This document shows positions 47,202 to 58,467 of a DNA stretch of 64,000 nucleotides, piece by piece. The translations under genes and the position numbers were made by a program. Within the stretch, counting starts at the first letter, position 1. Each line of letters starts with the position of its first letter. This DNA is from Whalleya microplaca (taxonomy: Eukaryota; Ascomycota; Sordariomycetes; Xylariales; Xylariaceae). Under the pieces are notes generated by a model that saw only the letters and a list, made by a program, of their open reading frames with translations, was not told the DNA's origin and made no database searches. Location: contig MU385724.1 in NCBI GenBank assembly GCA_022497155.1, forward strand, positions 434,001-498,000, given 5' to 3'.

Positions 47202-48666
47202 GGTGAAGAGGAACCTCGAGGAGATGCTGGCTTTTGCGAGATTGCCCGCGCCTGATCAACTTCCTCCCCATACCTAAGAATAGACCCTGTGTATATATAC
47301 CTACATATATATGCCTGTACTTCGAGATCGCTGGGCAATGGATAGGTAGCCATACCCTTACCTTGTTTACTACCAGATAGAGTAATGAAATCTGCATATT
47401 ATCAAATAGACGTATGTCATGCTACCTTATCGGCACTAGTTCAATGCCACAGACTTGGTAGGTATCGTCGCCTTACGCAAATAGGTATCTACACCCACGC
47501 TTGACGGGCGGATCCTGATTCTTCTACTACTCTGGGAGATCCGGGGCCCATCTAGACACAGACATCGCGCAGGTACGAAGCGTTGGAGCATGGTTCGACC
47601 CCGCGAGGATGTCACCTTATCCCTCGACGCGGAGTTGCTCCCAAGCCACTAACTAATAAGGGTCCGACAATACTTACCTGGATCTCGAACCCTTGCGAAC
47701 GAACATCTGCTTCTCCATTGCCCATCACCGCTGATCTCCGGCTACAGTAGACGGTATCTCGAAGCCGTAAACCATATAGATAAAAGCCATTGAACCTGTT
47801 GATATGCTGAGGCATTTCGTCTTTTCCTTTATTACTTCGTACTTCGTAAATGTCAAGGGTTGAAAGACACAAATCTCGTCGACATGCCCTACAAGCTAAT
47901 TGCAATTGTTCGGCGGAGTATTGGCGATTTATTAGTTACTAGTACCTAGACCGATGATCGGAGTATCCCGATCTGCCCGATGAACTTTTCGGCTAATCTA
48001 AGGTCCAAAGCGCCTATCTAACTTGCTATCTTACCGCGGCTACTGCTTAAGTAATAACATGAAGTATGCTGTCTGTATATATTATCCTGAGTAAGCCTCG
48101 TTCAATCGATCTTGAACAAGAATATCTATCCTGCTGCAAGAGGCTTATTCAACAAAAGAAGGTCATTGGAGGCCATTGGAGGCCATTGGAAGCCATTGGC
48201 AGCTAGTTTGAAAATGGCCTCTGATTGCCTTGTTAGGTAGGCGGTGAGGGATTTTGCCGTGTACCTTTGTATACTATTGAATTAGGCTACTATTAAAATA
48301 ACAATTCTCATCTAATTCAGCAATTGCTTTAGGTCGCATAATACCGTGTGGCTCCTTCTATTCGTACAAGCCCTCGTTCATGCGGACACCTCAACTTGGA
48401 AGTAACGAGCAGTTAGAAGGTTTGCATTGCAATGCCCTTTAGAAGCTACCTAGGTACCTTCCTACAATATTGCACCATAGGTATGGTTTGGTTAGGTCAA
48501 TCTCATAAAGCTCTTGATTACTACTTCGCTTGACCTAGCAACGCTTGAGCTATTCGGATACTGAAGAAGACTCGCCAATAAACAGGAGCTTCTAAACGAA
48601 TTCAGCATATACTGGAATGTGACTAGTCGTGCCTAGAAGGCCAAGATTGATCAGAGTACCTCCGAC
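47202..48666. other. divergent spacer between amidase and methyltransferase
   Basis: The promoters of both neighbours should lie here. GGAGGCCATT-type short repeats occur near 48165-48200. No supported frame is present. Confidence 0.45.
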
Positions 48667-49881
48667 ATGCACTACATCCGCCTCCTACGCCCAGCCAGGT
48701 TCGACCTCTCGGACAGCCGACGGCCGTTCCTGTCACTACTTATCACCATCACCACTGACCTGGGCGACTCATTTCTCTACCCGGATGAGCCCATTGAGCT
48801 GGCGTTGGCTGTAGAATACTTCCACGATGATACATCATTCTTGCTCTCCACCAAGTCTCCAGCTCGATGGTCGGCCGGCATGCGAGTCCTAGAATGCAAG
48901 ATTCCCATGCAGAAGCGCTTAGTCTCAATAAGACAACATATCTCCTGCGACATAAAGATATACGCAGCTCAATCACGTACGTTGGGCTATATGGAGAGTA
49001 GCGATGCCCTCCCTTGGACCGTTAAGGATGAGTCGCCCGCAAGCGAGGGCCTCATCGTGCCTGTACACGTGTTCATGGAGAACGGGGTCTGTAGGCCTGT
49101 GACAGTGCGCCTGCTCCGACTCGTCACTGGTTCTCAGGACGACGACGTTGCTTACCTTTATTTGCAAGAAGAGATAGGCGAGAGCATCGCGCGACACGTA
49201 TGGGATGCGGGCGTTGTGACTTCGTGCTTTCTAGCCGACTCGTGCCGCACAAAGGACGCAATCCACAACATCTTGCCCATCCAAAAGAACAGCATCAGTG
49301 TCCTAGAGCTCGGCTGTGGTGCCGGCATCCTCGGCATCAGCATTGCGAGCATTATGTATAAGGCCGCTGCTGTTCAGGGCCAGCAACTTAAAGAGGCCCA
49401 TATACTGTTGACAGATCTCCCCGAGGCTGAAACACATACGAGGTCGAATATTAATGAAGCGAGTAGTGAAGATCTTTCTATACAACGAGCGGACGGGCAT
49501 AACGTGGCGCTGAAATTCGAGAGCCTTGATTGGGACGCAGGGAAACAAGGCCAATTCGGGCCTCTCGTCTCTTCTCGTGCATGGGATTTCATCGTCCTGA
49601 GCGACTGCACATACAACGTAGACTCGCTACCGGCACTCGTCGGCACACTCAGTGCCTTGCACGCTGCCAATCTTCGGCATGTTGGAACTGACACAAGTGC
49701 GAAATCCTCGGTCATATTGGCAACGAAACCACGTCATTCATCAGAACAGGCCTTGTTTGGGTTTCTGAAGGCTGACGAATGGCGCTACCGCCTTCTCAAG
49801 TCCATTCCCTTACCAAGGCTGGGCGAGGGGGCTGAGGTCGTCGAGATATACCTGCTGGAGAAGGGAAAGGGGATGACATAG
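48667..49881 (+). CDS. class I SAM-dependent methyltransferase, Methyltransf_16-like
   Basis: An intron-free frame of 404 aa. The C-terminal half is a Rossmann-type methyltransferase: motif I ELGCGAGILG (near residues 214-223), an acidic strand end LTDLPE near 250, a motif with FESLDWD, and SDCTYN near 310 at the place where this family has (S/A)DxxY. This arrangement is that of the METTL21/EEF2KMT-type group (PF10294), which methylates Lys on elongation factors, chaperones and other proteins. The N-terminal ~170 residues are the usual less conserved lead with beta-strand character. The ATG at 48667 begins MHYIRLLRPARFDL; earlier ATGs are not in frame with a good protein. The specific substrate is unknown. 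Confidence 0.85.
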   Translation: MHYIRLLRPARFDLSDSRRPFLSLLITITTDLGDSFLYPDEPIELALAVEYFHDDTSFLLSTKSPARWSAGMRVLECKIPMQKRLVSIRQHISCDIKIYAAQSRTLGYMESSDALPWTVKDESPASEGLIVPVHVFMENGVCRPVTVRLLRLVTGSQDDDVAYLYLQEEIGESIARHVWDAGVVTSCFLADSCRTKDAIHNILPIQKNSISVLELGCGAGILGISIASIMYKAAAVQGQQLKEAHILLTDLPEAETHTRSNINEASSEDLSIQRADGHNVALKFESLDWDAGKQGQFGPLVSSRAWDFIVLSDCTYNVDSLPALVGTLSALHAANLRHVGTDTSAKSSVILATKPRHSSEQALFGFLKADEWRYRLLKSIPLPRLGEGAEVVEIYLLEKGKGMT

Positions 49882-51696
49882 CCAACTTACCTAGAACTTG
49901 GTTTCCATCACCAATAACTAACAAACCAACAGTACTTTTCAAAGCTGTTACGAGGTGTTTGTTATGTTTAGCAAAGTCGGTGATGCCAACCTCTTCAAGA
50001 ATCAAGATGATGGGGATGACGAAGCTTGGCAAGCAAAGAGTCGGCTAGACTTTAAATGTGCTGCGATGATAACCAATGAGCATCGTTCTATACATTGGAA
50101 GAATCGTGCAACAGCTTCAGCTTCTCTTGCTCATACTCACGGCCCGAATTCATAAACCGAACGTGCCCGTTCTGAGGCATCTCAAAACATACAACTCGTA
50201 TATATCGAAGTAGTCATAATTGCCATAAGATAAAACGAAATATGGGTTACTAGCTATTGTAACATACTGTAGGTATTACCCGAGGAAAACGCAGCGAACA
50301 TCTCTGGTAACTTGACGGAAAATAATAAGCAGTAATTGAGACCTATAGTATTATTAGAGCCTAGATTGATCACTTAATTAGACTCGTGCTCTTAGTGATG
50401 TATGCATAAAACAATGGTCCTAGCTTTAGAAAGTGCTTAATCTAGATACGCGCTATGGATCTAATATAGACTGGTCTTAGATATAAGTAATAGAAAGATC
50501 TAGCCAATAGTTTTCCTATTAATGACCTTTTTCTTTTTTTCTGATTTGGCTGGAAGAGGTAGGAACCTTTGTTGATTTGCTGTGACTGTCCTCATGATTA
50601 GATTTGAGCACCCCCCCTGGGATTTCTAATTGCCCCCTATAGCTTTAAGTCGCCGGCTAATGAATATAAGCTATATATTCAGACAGTTGAATATGTTGAG
50701 CCACAGTACTCCAATTTCCTTCATGTTTATCAGTGACTTACCTAACCCGACAATGGGTGCCGTTGTTACTAAAACATATGCTATACAGCTATACGCTCTG
50801 ATAAGATGAAGATTGTGGAGGTCCAGACCGTCTACATGCTAATCAAGCAATATACATATTTAACTTCCATCGCCACTAGGGGAGAAAGTCGATCTGGCTG
50901 ACTTTGGCTCGCTGCTAACAAGCTCATCTCCTTACCACCACTCATATATCCTGTCTCAGGTGTCTCAGCTAAGGTAAATACAGATATGACCCGTTCACGA
51001 AGGGCGCCAAATCCCACAGACCCAGGCCCTGAGCGGCTCGTTGCCTTCACCCCTGAGCAGCAGCGCCACCGCCACCGCTATGTTGCCGCTCGTCTCTCAC
51101 GAGGCCCCTACGCCAACGCTGTCACGCCCTTGTCTTCATCGACATAATAATTGCGTTGGGTCATGAGTCACGATATAATTGGCTATCGAATACTTCGGCA
51201 CGAGATACTGGAGCGCAGTCGGCTAAGGGGACAATTGATACAAATCATGTTAATCATGGCGGCGACCATCATGTGAGTTCAAGTCCAGTACGAACTGTAC
51301 CATAGTATCTAAATGGGCTCAAATTTGGCTACCAATCGCCGTCCGACTCTGTTGAGATCCGCATGCGGCATTACTTCCACTCACATCGACTTCAAGCCGA
51401 GATGCTCAAAGTACCAATGCAGATTTGTAATTAGGACTGCATAACATATGTTGCTTGCTAATTAGATAGGTACTGTCATGCGTGCTAGTTCCGTAGCTTT
51501 ACCAAGACGAAGATACGGTCGACAAGCAAGATCCGTAAGATGAGCCCTTTATACCTGTTGGTATTCACATTCGCCCATTCATAACCATGAACGCCAGGTT
51601 TTGATGCGAAGCCACTAACGCCAGATGCAAAGCACATGTAACCCCCGCCTGCGGAATCAACGTGATCAACCGAGACCGTCGGAGATAGCTAACCTA
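49882..51696. other. intergenic sequence with one tiny possible frame
   Basis: The stretch is AT-rich over 50150-50800. From 50986 to 51147 an ATG-initiated frame of 53 codons (MTRSRRAPNPTDPG...) is more GC-rich than its surroundings and could be a fragment of a lost gene. It has no motif I know. Confidence 0.4.
50986..51147 (+). CDS. very small possible gene or gene remnant, 53 aa
   Basis: A basic, Arg- and Pro-rich frame with PTDPGPERLVAFTPEQQ and RYVAARLSRGPYANAV. Its GC content is locally higher than the flanks, which is the only support for coding. There is no homologue I recognise, no clear intron partner, and an in-frame stop shortly upstream. It could be a relic exon. Confidence 0.2.
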   Translation: MTRSRRAPNPTDPGPERLVAFTPEQQRHRHRYVAARLSRGPYANAVTPLSSST

Positions 51697-53055
51697 TCAA
51701 GCCGTTCCACGGGGCTTCGCCTTGGCCTTGGCCTTCTCCTTCTTCTCCTCCTTTTGCTTCTTCTTCTTAGCCTCGTTCTGCTCCTCCAACTTCCGCTTAT
51801 GCGCCGCCCTCTCGGCATCCGTCTTGGGGACCGGCTTGAAGAAGCCCTCCAGTCGTGCCTGTTGCGAACTCTTCGTACCCTTCTCTAGTCTTGCGCCACC
51901 GGCTCGTACTCTGTCCTCGTTGAACCCCTTATCGGTGACCAAGAACTGGACCAGCCCCTCGATATCGGGCTTGTCCCACTTGACGTCGCAAAGCGGATCG
52001 TCCGCCTTGCGCACGTCTGGCTCGAAAAACAGGGCCCGGGCGTCTGCAAATGGCCAGTCTTCGGGAAGCACATACTTCTGTTTAGGGTCGTTTTTGAAGT
52101 ATTCAACCACCTTCTCGAGTGAACCATGCTCGCGGATCAGTTTCAAGGCGGTGTGAGGACCGACTTTGGGGACGGGGTCGACGTAATCACAACCCAGTAG
52201 AATGCAGAGGTCAACGAACTGCTTCAGTTAGTGTCTGAGGTCAATCTCAGGAAGATGCGTGGGCTCACTTGTTTGCGGTCCATACCCAAGCCCTCAAGAA
52301 CCTTCTCCACGTGGATCTCCTGGATGGGCTCCTTTCTTTGCTCGCTGAATGTCAGGTGTCGGAGCAATACGGGGCTGTCGAAACAGAGTGTGTCCATATC
52401 CTCGCTAGCTGCGGCGTAGACCTTTCCCGCTCTTGCCAGAACAGCGCACTGCGCCTCGGCCTCGGTGGGCGCGATGATGAACGGTATACCCATTAGCTTC
52501 AATAGCCTCTGGCACTCGGCGTTGTGCTCCTTCGTAACCTTGACAGTTCGTCGCGAGAACTTCTCCACATCCTCTGCTGTACCGGTCTCCTTGGCTTCTT
52601 CAAGTCCTTCGGTCGCTTCGGCCTTGCGCTGGTAGCGACGAGCTAATTCGCCCGACTTCAGCTTCGGGGGCGCGCCGTCGAATACATAAAGCGGTTTGAT
52701 ACCATTATCGACCATGCGCAGCGTTCGGTAGAACATTCCCATCAGATGAGATGTCGTATCACCGGACTCGTTCATCAATTGTTGGCCATCGGAGCGGACT
52801 GCGATCAAGAAGCTGTAAATGCTCATTGACCTATGAGTAGGTTAGTCGCTGCGGAAAGTCGGTCTGATCGGATGAGAGCTGAATTCCACGTACGCATCCT
52901 AACGTAAAATATTAGCATATGAACGTAGTTGAGCGATCCGATAGTAAGATACTCACAATTGCGACCTTGCGACCGAATTGGCTCTTGATGTCGCCTTCTT
53001 TAATAGCACCTGGGGCCTCATCCTTGATGATGGGGAACAAGCCTTTAATACCCAT
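51697..53055 (-). CDS. FEN1: flap endonuclease 1 (FEN1/Rad27)
   Basis: Exons on the minus strand are 53055-52957, 52898-52894 (5 nt), 52830-52269 and 52218-51697, with introns of 58, 63 and 50 nt, giving about 395 aa. The N-terminus [27 protein letters not shown], the catalytic acids in PTEAEAQC and SEDMDT, and the H3TH region [17 protein letters not shown] identify FEN1. The PCNA-binding PIP box QARLEGFF is present, followed by a Lys-rich nuclear tail. The exon joining VAI to SMSIYS must supply D-A; only a GATGC microexon between TTAG and GTACGT does so. FEN1 removes 5' flaps during Okazaki-fragment processing and long-patch base excision repair in the nucleus. Confidence 0.95.
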
Positions 53056-53496
53056 GTTGGCGAACTTTTCAGTGGTGAGTCGCTTGTATCAGCTTAGGAG
53101 GCAATGGTTGTTGTGAAAGTTCAGAGAGGGGATTTGGTGAAGTCTGAGGCTCGTGATGGAAGGTGATGTCACGATAGATGCGAAGCTGACGCGCCAAATT
53201 CACGTTTAATTAATGGACGTGACGCGCCTTCTCATCGCGCAGGCAGGCAGGCGGCAGGTGGGGGCAAGGTGGAGCGGATTACCAGGCAGCACGCTTACTT
53301 AGCTCCTTATCACGTGGTCAGTGCACCAATGCCAACATCGATGAAACTTGTTCTCACTTTATCTTCAACATTCAACGTTCTCCTACACGTAGCTCTGAAG
53401 AAACACTCAGATGAGATAATAGCGGGTTTCCAAAAGCGTTGCTACGAATGGACTCTTACTTCATATTGTCGCAATAGCATGATGACGGTATCTACA
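53056..53496. other. spacer between FEN1 and MFS genes
   Basis: FEN1 promoter and the 3' end of the MFS gene, both on the minus strand. There is no gene in the stretch. Confidence 0.5.
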
Positions 53497-55476
53497 TCAA
53501 ATAGTATATCTAAACCTAGGACTCTCATCCCCTAGTTCAGCCAGTTCCTCCTCAGACAAGCTCTGATGAGCCGGGTCGATGAGTCCCTCATCCCTTCTTT
53601 TGTTCTGTCTCGCAAACCAGAACCACATGAAAGCGTATATACCCGCAGACATCCCCACCACAGACAGGGACACCGCATTGCCTTTGGTGTAACGAGGTTT
53701 ATCCTTACTTGCACTAGAGAAAGGTCAATTATGAGCTTACCGAATGGGAAAACATTCAACTTACTAAATAAACGACGCCATAATACCAGCAGCATTTCCG
53801 CAAGTAAGTTGCATACCGTTCGAGGTCGTTCGTTTACCATATCGCGGGCTATTGTTGGGTAGCTTTTCCAAGCGTGGTTAGCAACGCGGGATACCAGCAA
53901 GCTATCTCATGAATCTTACCCATGCTAGTGGTAATCCTACGACGACGTAAAGTCCTGTGGCCACGAGGAAACAACTTCAATATGTCAGCGATGTCTAGGA
54001 ATGCTCAGGGGCTTTTACAGTACCCAAAATAGTGCACCCCCGATGCAGAATCGGAGATCAACACGCCATACCCGACTACACTTATGGCACCGAAGATTAC
54101 ACAGTACAAGCCACGCATCTGCGCGTGATCCGAGAGCCTCGCGATCACCATGTAGGTTATTGCACCCACAAAATAACACGGAATTGTGAGCAGCTGGATC
54201 TCCGCAGTCGTCCAATTGCCGAGACCCTGAATGATGGTAGGCAGAAACGTTGAATAGCCTATCCTCATCAGCATATGTGTCCCTGGGAATCTATGTCCCT
54301 AGATCTTGCGTCAATAACTCACCATAGAGCATAGTATCAGCCCCAAACTGGGCGATGCAAAACGCCCAAACCTTCCAGTCCGTGAACGCGGCTATCATGT
54401 CCTGCTTGCTGAACTTTTGTGCGCTCTCCGTGTGTCCATAATGACGCTGGTGTCTCGCGGCCATCACCTTCTTCTCCTCGGGTGTCAGGAAGTACGCATG
54501 CTCGATATCATTGGGGAGCAGGAAGAAGACGACGATGCCCAGCACGATACTGGGGAGACCTTCGATAATCATGATCCACCGCCAGCCGCTGAGGCCTTGG
54601 AGTCCGCCCATGTGGCCGATTCCGTAGGCTAACAATCCGCCCAAGGCACCGGCGACCGCCGCGCTGACGAACAGGTAGCCAACCCGCAGGGCGAGCTCTT
54701 GCTTCGTGTAGAAGAAGGTCAAGTACACGTTAAGACCGGGAAACAAACCGGCCTCGACGGCTCCGAGGAGCAGACGCACGGCGATGAGCGCCCCGTAGCT
54801 CTGCACGAACCCTGTGCACATGGCTATGATACCCCAAGCGAAGGTGATGAATGCGATCCATCGCGAGGGAGTGAAAGGCTTGAGTACCAAATTTGAAGGC
54901 ACCTCGAACAGGATGTCTATGTGCCAAGCATCAGCATCCATTGGCTATGCCGCACAGTTGTGAAACTCATGGGCGTGTAACATTCAGGTAAGGGAGCACT
55001 GACATGTGACGAATAGGATAGAGACGCCCACTTGGTACTGATCCCCTTTTAATCCAAGGTCTTCCTCCAAGTTGTACAGACGTGCATTGCCAATATTCAC
55101 ACTATATAGCCAATCAGGAATGAGTATTCACCAATTTTGATGCATAGTTAGATTTATATCACATACCGGTCCAGAAAACTGAACGTATCTACATCACTTG
55201 AAGTCAGTGGTTGTTCGTCAGGATAGTGGAGGCAAAGATAGCGCCGGGCACTTAATAAGCGCACCTTGGCTCAATCAAATTGCGCATCTAACGAAAGAAT
55301 ATGAGTCAAACATAGGACTGACAAAGTAACATAATGATAGGTACAAGGTGCCTATCAAGCTTGCGTATGAGTTTCTTCTCATCGACGCCGAACGTAGATT
55401 CCGCGACGGCCTCGGAGTCTACATCCGGCGGCCCGAGCTTGGAGTCGGACAGGTCCGGAGAGGCATTTGCGGCCAT
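53497..55476 (-). CDS. MFS transporter of the allantoate permease / anion:cation symporter type
   Basis: Eight exons on the minus strand: 55476-55323, 55188-55167 (22 nt), 55101-55004, 54916-54323, 54258-54024, 53974-53920, 53862-53765 and 53713-53497. Introns are 49-134 nt and all phases agree, giving about 490 aa. The family is recognised from DRHLVPIIMLL, FLDRVNIGNARLYNLEEDLGL, YILFEVPSNLVLK, the loop-2/3 region RLLLGAVEAGLFPG, the mid-loop after WRWIMIIEGLPS, and the late helices with PNNSPRYGKRTTSNGMQ. About twelve hydrophobic helices are seen. Members (Dal5/Tna1-like) import organic anions such as allantoate, nicotinate or other carboxylates with protons across the plasma membrane. The substrate is not predictable here. 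The start at 55476 (MAANASPDLSD) was preferred over an upstream extension that lacks family resemblance. Confidence 0.9.
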
Positions 55477-56917
55477 TTTGAACTCGGTCGTGGGGCGTGC
55501 TCCTTCGGAAAAGACCGAAGAATCTATAAACGAGCACGCGCAGGTAAGTACCGGGTTGGCGAATTGGAGTAAGACTTCGGTTTTCGAATTATCGCAAAAA
55601 GCTTTCGCGCTCTCCTCTCTCTTTAAACCCCTACTTTCGGAAAAAGGAGGGTCTCGTTCTAGATCGGGTCTCACTACTGGATCTAGTATGGCTCGCGGGG
55701 TTTCTTTCGGTCGTGGATTGGGTTGCAAGATAGCTAGCTAGCTTTCTTTTATACATACGTTCCTCATTGAGTCATTGCTAGAAGCCGCATCTGCGCGACC
55801 TTAGTTAGGTAATGGATTCAGGAACAGAAGAACGGACTTCGGCAGCCGGGCTATTGTGATAGGCAAAATAGGCTAATCCTTAATAGACCTCTACTCCCTC
55901 ATTATCTCAGTTCTTAGAGGAAGAGGAAATCCGCATGAGTTACACGACGAAGCTCATCAAGATACGCTATATATGTAAGTAGAGATAGAGGCTGATAAGC
56001 ATGTAACCTAGCGTGGGGGTCTCGAGCTTGGCCCCGGACCCTACGTACGTCATGACATCTCATTTATTCCCCGGAGCATACATGTACGCATTTGGAATCT
56101 TCACGAACTATTTTAGTTTCAAAAATCTCACGGCACTACGCCACGGACATCAATCAACTCAACCATATACGTCTTTCCAGCTTATCGTAATGGAGCTGAG
56201 ACATCGCTGCCTCGCGGACTTCCACCTGCGCCGATTGAGTAGACGATAAGAACTTGTGGCGCGCGCTAACACAGCTTGAACCCCGAAGTCATACTATCGT
56301 GGATCGCACCTATGAGTAGATGTCTTATATGAGAGGCATCTGGAACGTCGCAGTTCATGTATCCGCTATATATTGCTCGTGGTTAACCCTCCGAGTCTGC
56401 GATGATGGCATGCCCGTCGGTTCAATGATTGTTGATTGTCGAGACTTGAAACGATGGGAGAACTCGAAGTCCAATGTGCGTGTGTGGTTTTGAAGTGGAT
56501 TAGGCGCATGGACTATGTGTCGCACATGAGACCTCGACTACAAGGAGAGCGTCGTCGGCTTCTAATTACCTCAACTAATTAGGTTAGTAGTGTATTATCA
56601 TGAAGCTGAGAACGCAGGACTATTGCTAGGACTTATGGTACTTCTGTGTAAAACGCAACGTAAAAACTCAATTCATCTGTAATTGTATGTGGACAAGCTA
56701 TGTGCTACCAGTCTACTGGGTAGATGTCCAAGCCAGTTCATGTTTCTCATATGAGTGAAACCATCAAGTTATATCTTTCAATCTCTGAAAGTAATCCATC
56801 ACCTCCAGACTTCAGAGAGAGCTACCGAGCAACCCCTTCCAGGACCCCTTACTCCATAGCTCTCATCGCGTTTGCCATCCAGACACCCATGCATTTGTTC
56901 CTATCACTAAACTCGAT
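55477..56917. other. spacer upstream of the MFS gene
   Basis: The open frame continuing upstream of the MFS start to 55728 is judged leader rather than protein. The remainder is unique sequence without a supported gene or repeat. Confidence 0.45.
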
Positions 56918-58467
56918 TTAAATTATCACACACCACGTCCCTGTTTCCGAGTGCAGTGGGGTGTCAAGATCAACATCCTTAGACTCGTCCTTTAGTTCCT
57001 TCTTGAGGTCAGCGACCGTGCGAAACTCGCGGAGCGGGCCAGCCGGGTTCAACAGAGCGTCAGGGTCGCGAATAGCTGAATGGACAAATCGATCGGGAAT
57101 CGTGATTCTGTGGCCTTTCTGGTCGAGCTTAGTTAATCGTGGATGAACGGATGCCTCACTGCCGTCGGCGAGCCCCCGCTTCTGCTCAATCACGTTGACG
57201 CTCTTCACCGCGTCGAAGTCGCCGGAGATGCCGCTCGGTTCGTCATACATGCCGAAGAACGGCAGCCCTGCCATGACGTACGTCGATGCGTTGAAAAGAC
57301 ACGGCGGAGGGTTTTCCCCAGTGACATAGCGGAAGACTGCACTGTTCAGTACTTGGACGGGAATGGTCATTTTTGCGTCCTTGAACCAGTTTGTAGTGTC
57401 TTCTGTGTCTGCTCGTATCATCTGTTTAATCTTGCCACCTGCAGCAATACCCATGGGCATATCGACAGTGGCGCCGCCGACTAGGGCCTTTGAAAGACGT
57501 AGAGTATCTCCCTTGAATTTATATCAGACCCAAATTCTAAGATGACCTTACCCCAGAATACTGGAAGAATTGGTGCTACCAATACTCTATTAGAATATTA
57601 CTTACCTTCTCGACGTGACACTCAGCCAAGGTCTTGCCTAGAGAAGATTAGACGAAGCTCTTGAAGTAAAAGGATATACTCGCTCCCCGGAAGTCTACGA
57701 GCACCATATCCATAGTCGAACGTGAGTCGCTGTGCAACAACCATAATATCTGTTATATCCCGTATTCGAACTTGGATGTCCTCAACGCAATCAAAGGGGG
57801 AACAATGAATAGTAAACGTTCCATCAGGACCTTTAATATTGATATAAAAGTCCCCAGTCACTTTTTTCATCATTAGTGGGAATGTCGGAGTGATTTCGAA
57901 CTGTAAACTACCGGCAGTCTCCTCTCCAGTCAGTTGTGCTTCCACAGTATAACCCTGACCCATCGGCATTGCGACAAATTGTCGCACAACGCCAGGGGAT
58001 ACGGCAATTCCATCAAGCCAGGGTTGATCTGGCACAACAACATAGTCCTGAATACTCTTTCCCTCGAATATTTGCCGGAGGCGTCGGAATTTGGTATCCA
58101 TGTCCTCTGTTTTATGTTCTCCAGACACAACGTTCACTCCGCCGGCATAGATCTTGATCATGAAGGGGGAAGAAGCTGTAAAGTCAATCCACATAGCTTC
58201 CTTCTGGTACATTGGGAAGAATACCCCTCCCTTATCCGTCATCTCCGGTGGAAGGCGATTGGCATAATCTCGGACCTTGAACAGTGGAAAGGCACCCAAA
58301 CTGGGTGGAAGCTCCAACTCGCCAGCATTGTCTGGAACGCGGATTGTGCGCATAAACTGGATTTTAAGGTTCTGGGACTTGTATATTGCTGGCCCAGTGT
58401 AGACATGCTTGATAGTGATCGTGCAATCTTTGACGCCACAGTGGAATTGGCCCTCAAAGTTCGCCAT
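56918..58467 (-). CDS. protein with internal ubiquitin-like domain and C-terminal CAAX box
   Basis: Exons on the minus strand are 58467-57699, 57637-57606 and 57511-56918, with introns of 61 and 94 nt, giving about 464 aa. Residues 1-200 form an unassigned region (VPDNAGELELPPSLGAFPLF, KGGVFFPMYQKEAMW, QDYVVVPDQPWLDGIAV). Residues 206-280 align along ubiquitin's length: DFYINIKGPDGTFTIHC for strands 1-2, VEDIQVRIRDI for the helix, QRLTF for strand 3, KTLAECHVEKGDTLRL for the end, and Val278-Gly279-Gly280 at ubiquitin's Arg-Gly-Gly position. A further ~180 residues follow, ending CVII, a CAAX-type prenylation motif. The donor of the first intron is uncertain by 8 nt (GTGCTC or GTAGAC, both in frame). 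Two ATGs give the same start region; MANFEG was chosen. The function is unknown; a membrane-tethered ubiquitin-like protein is an inference. Confidence 0.82.
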
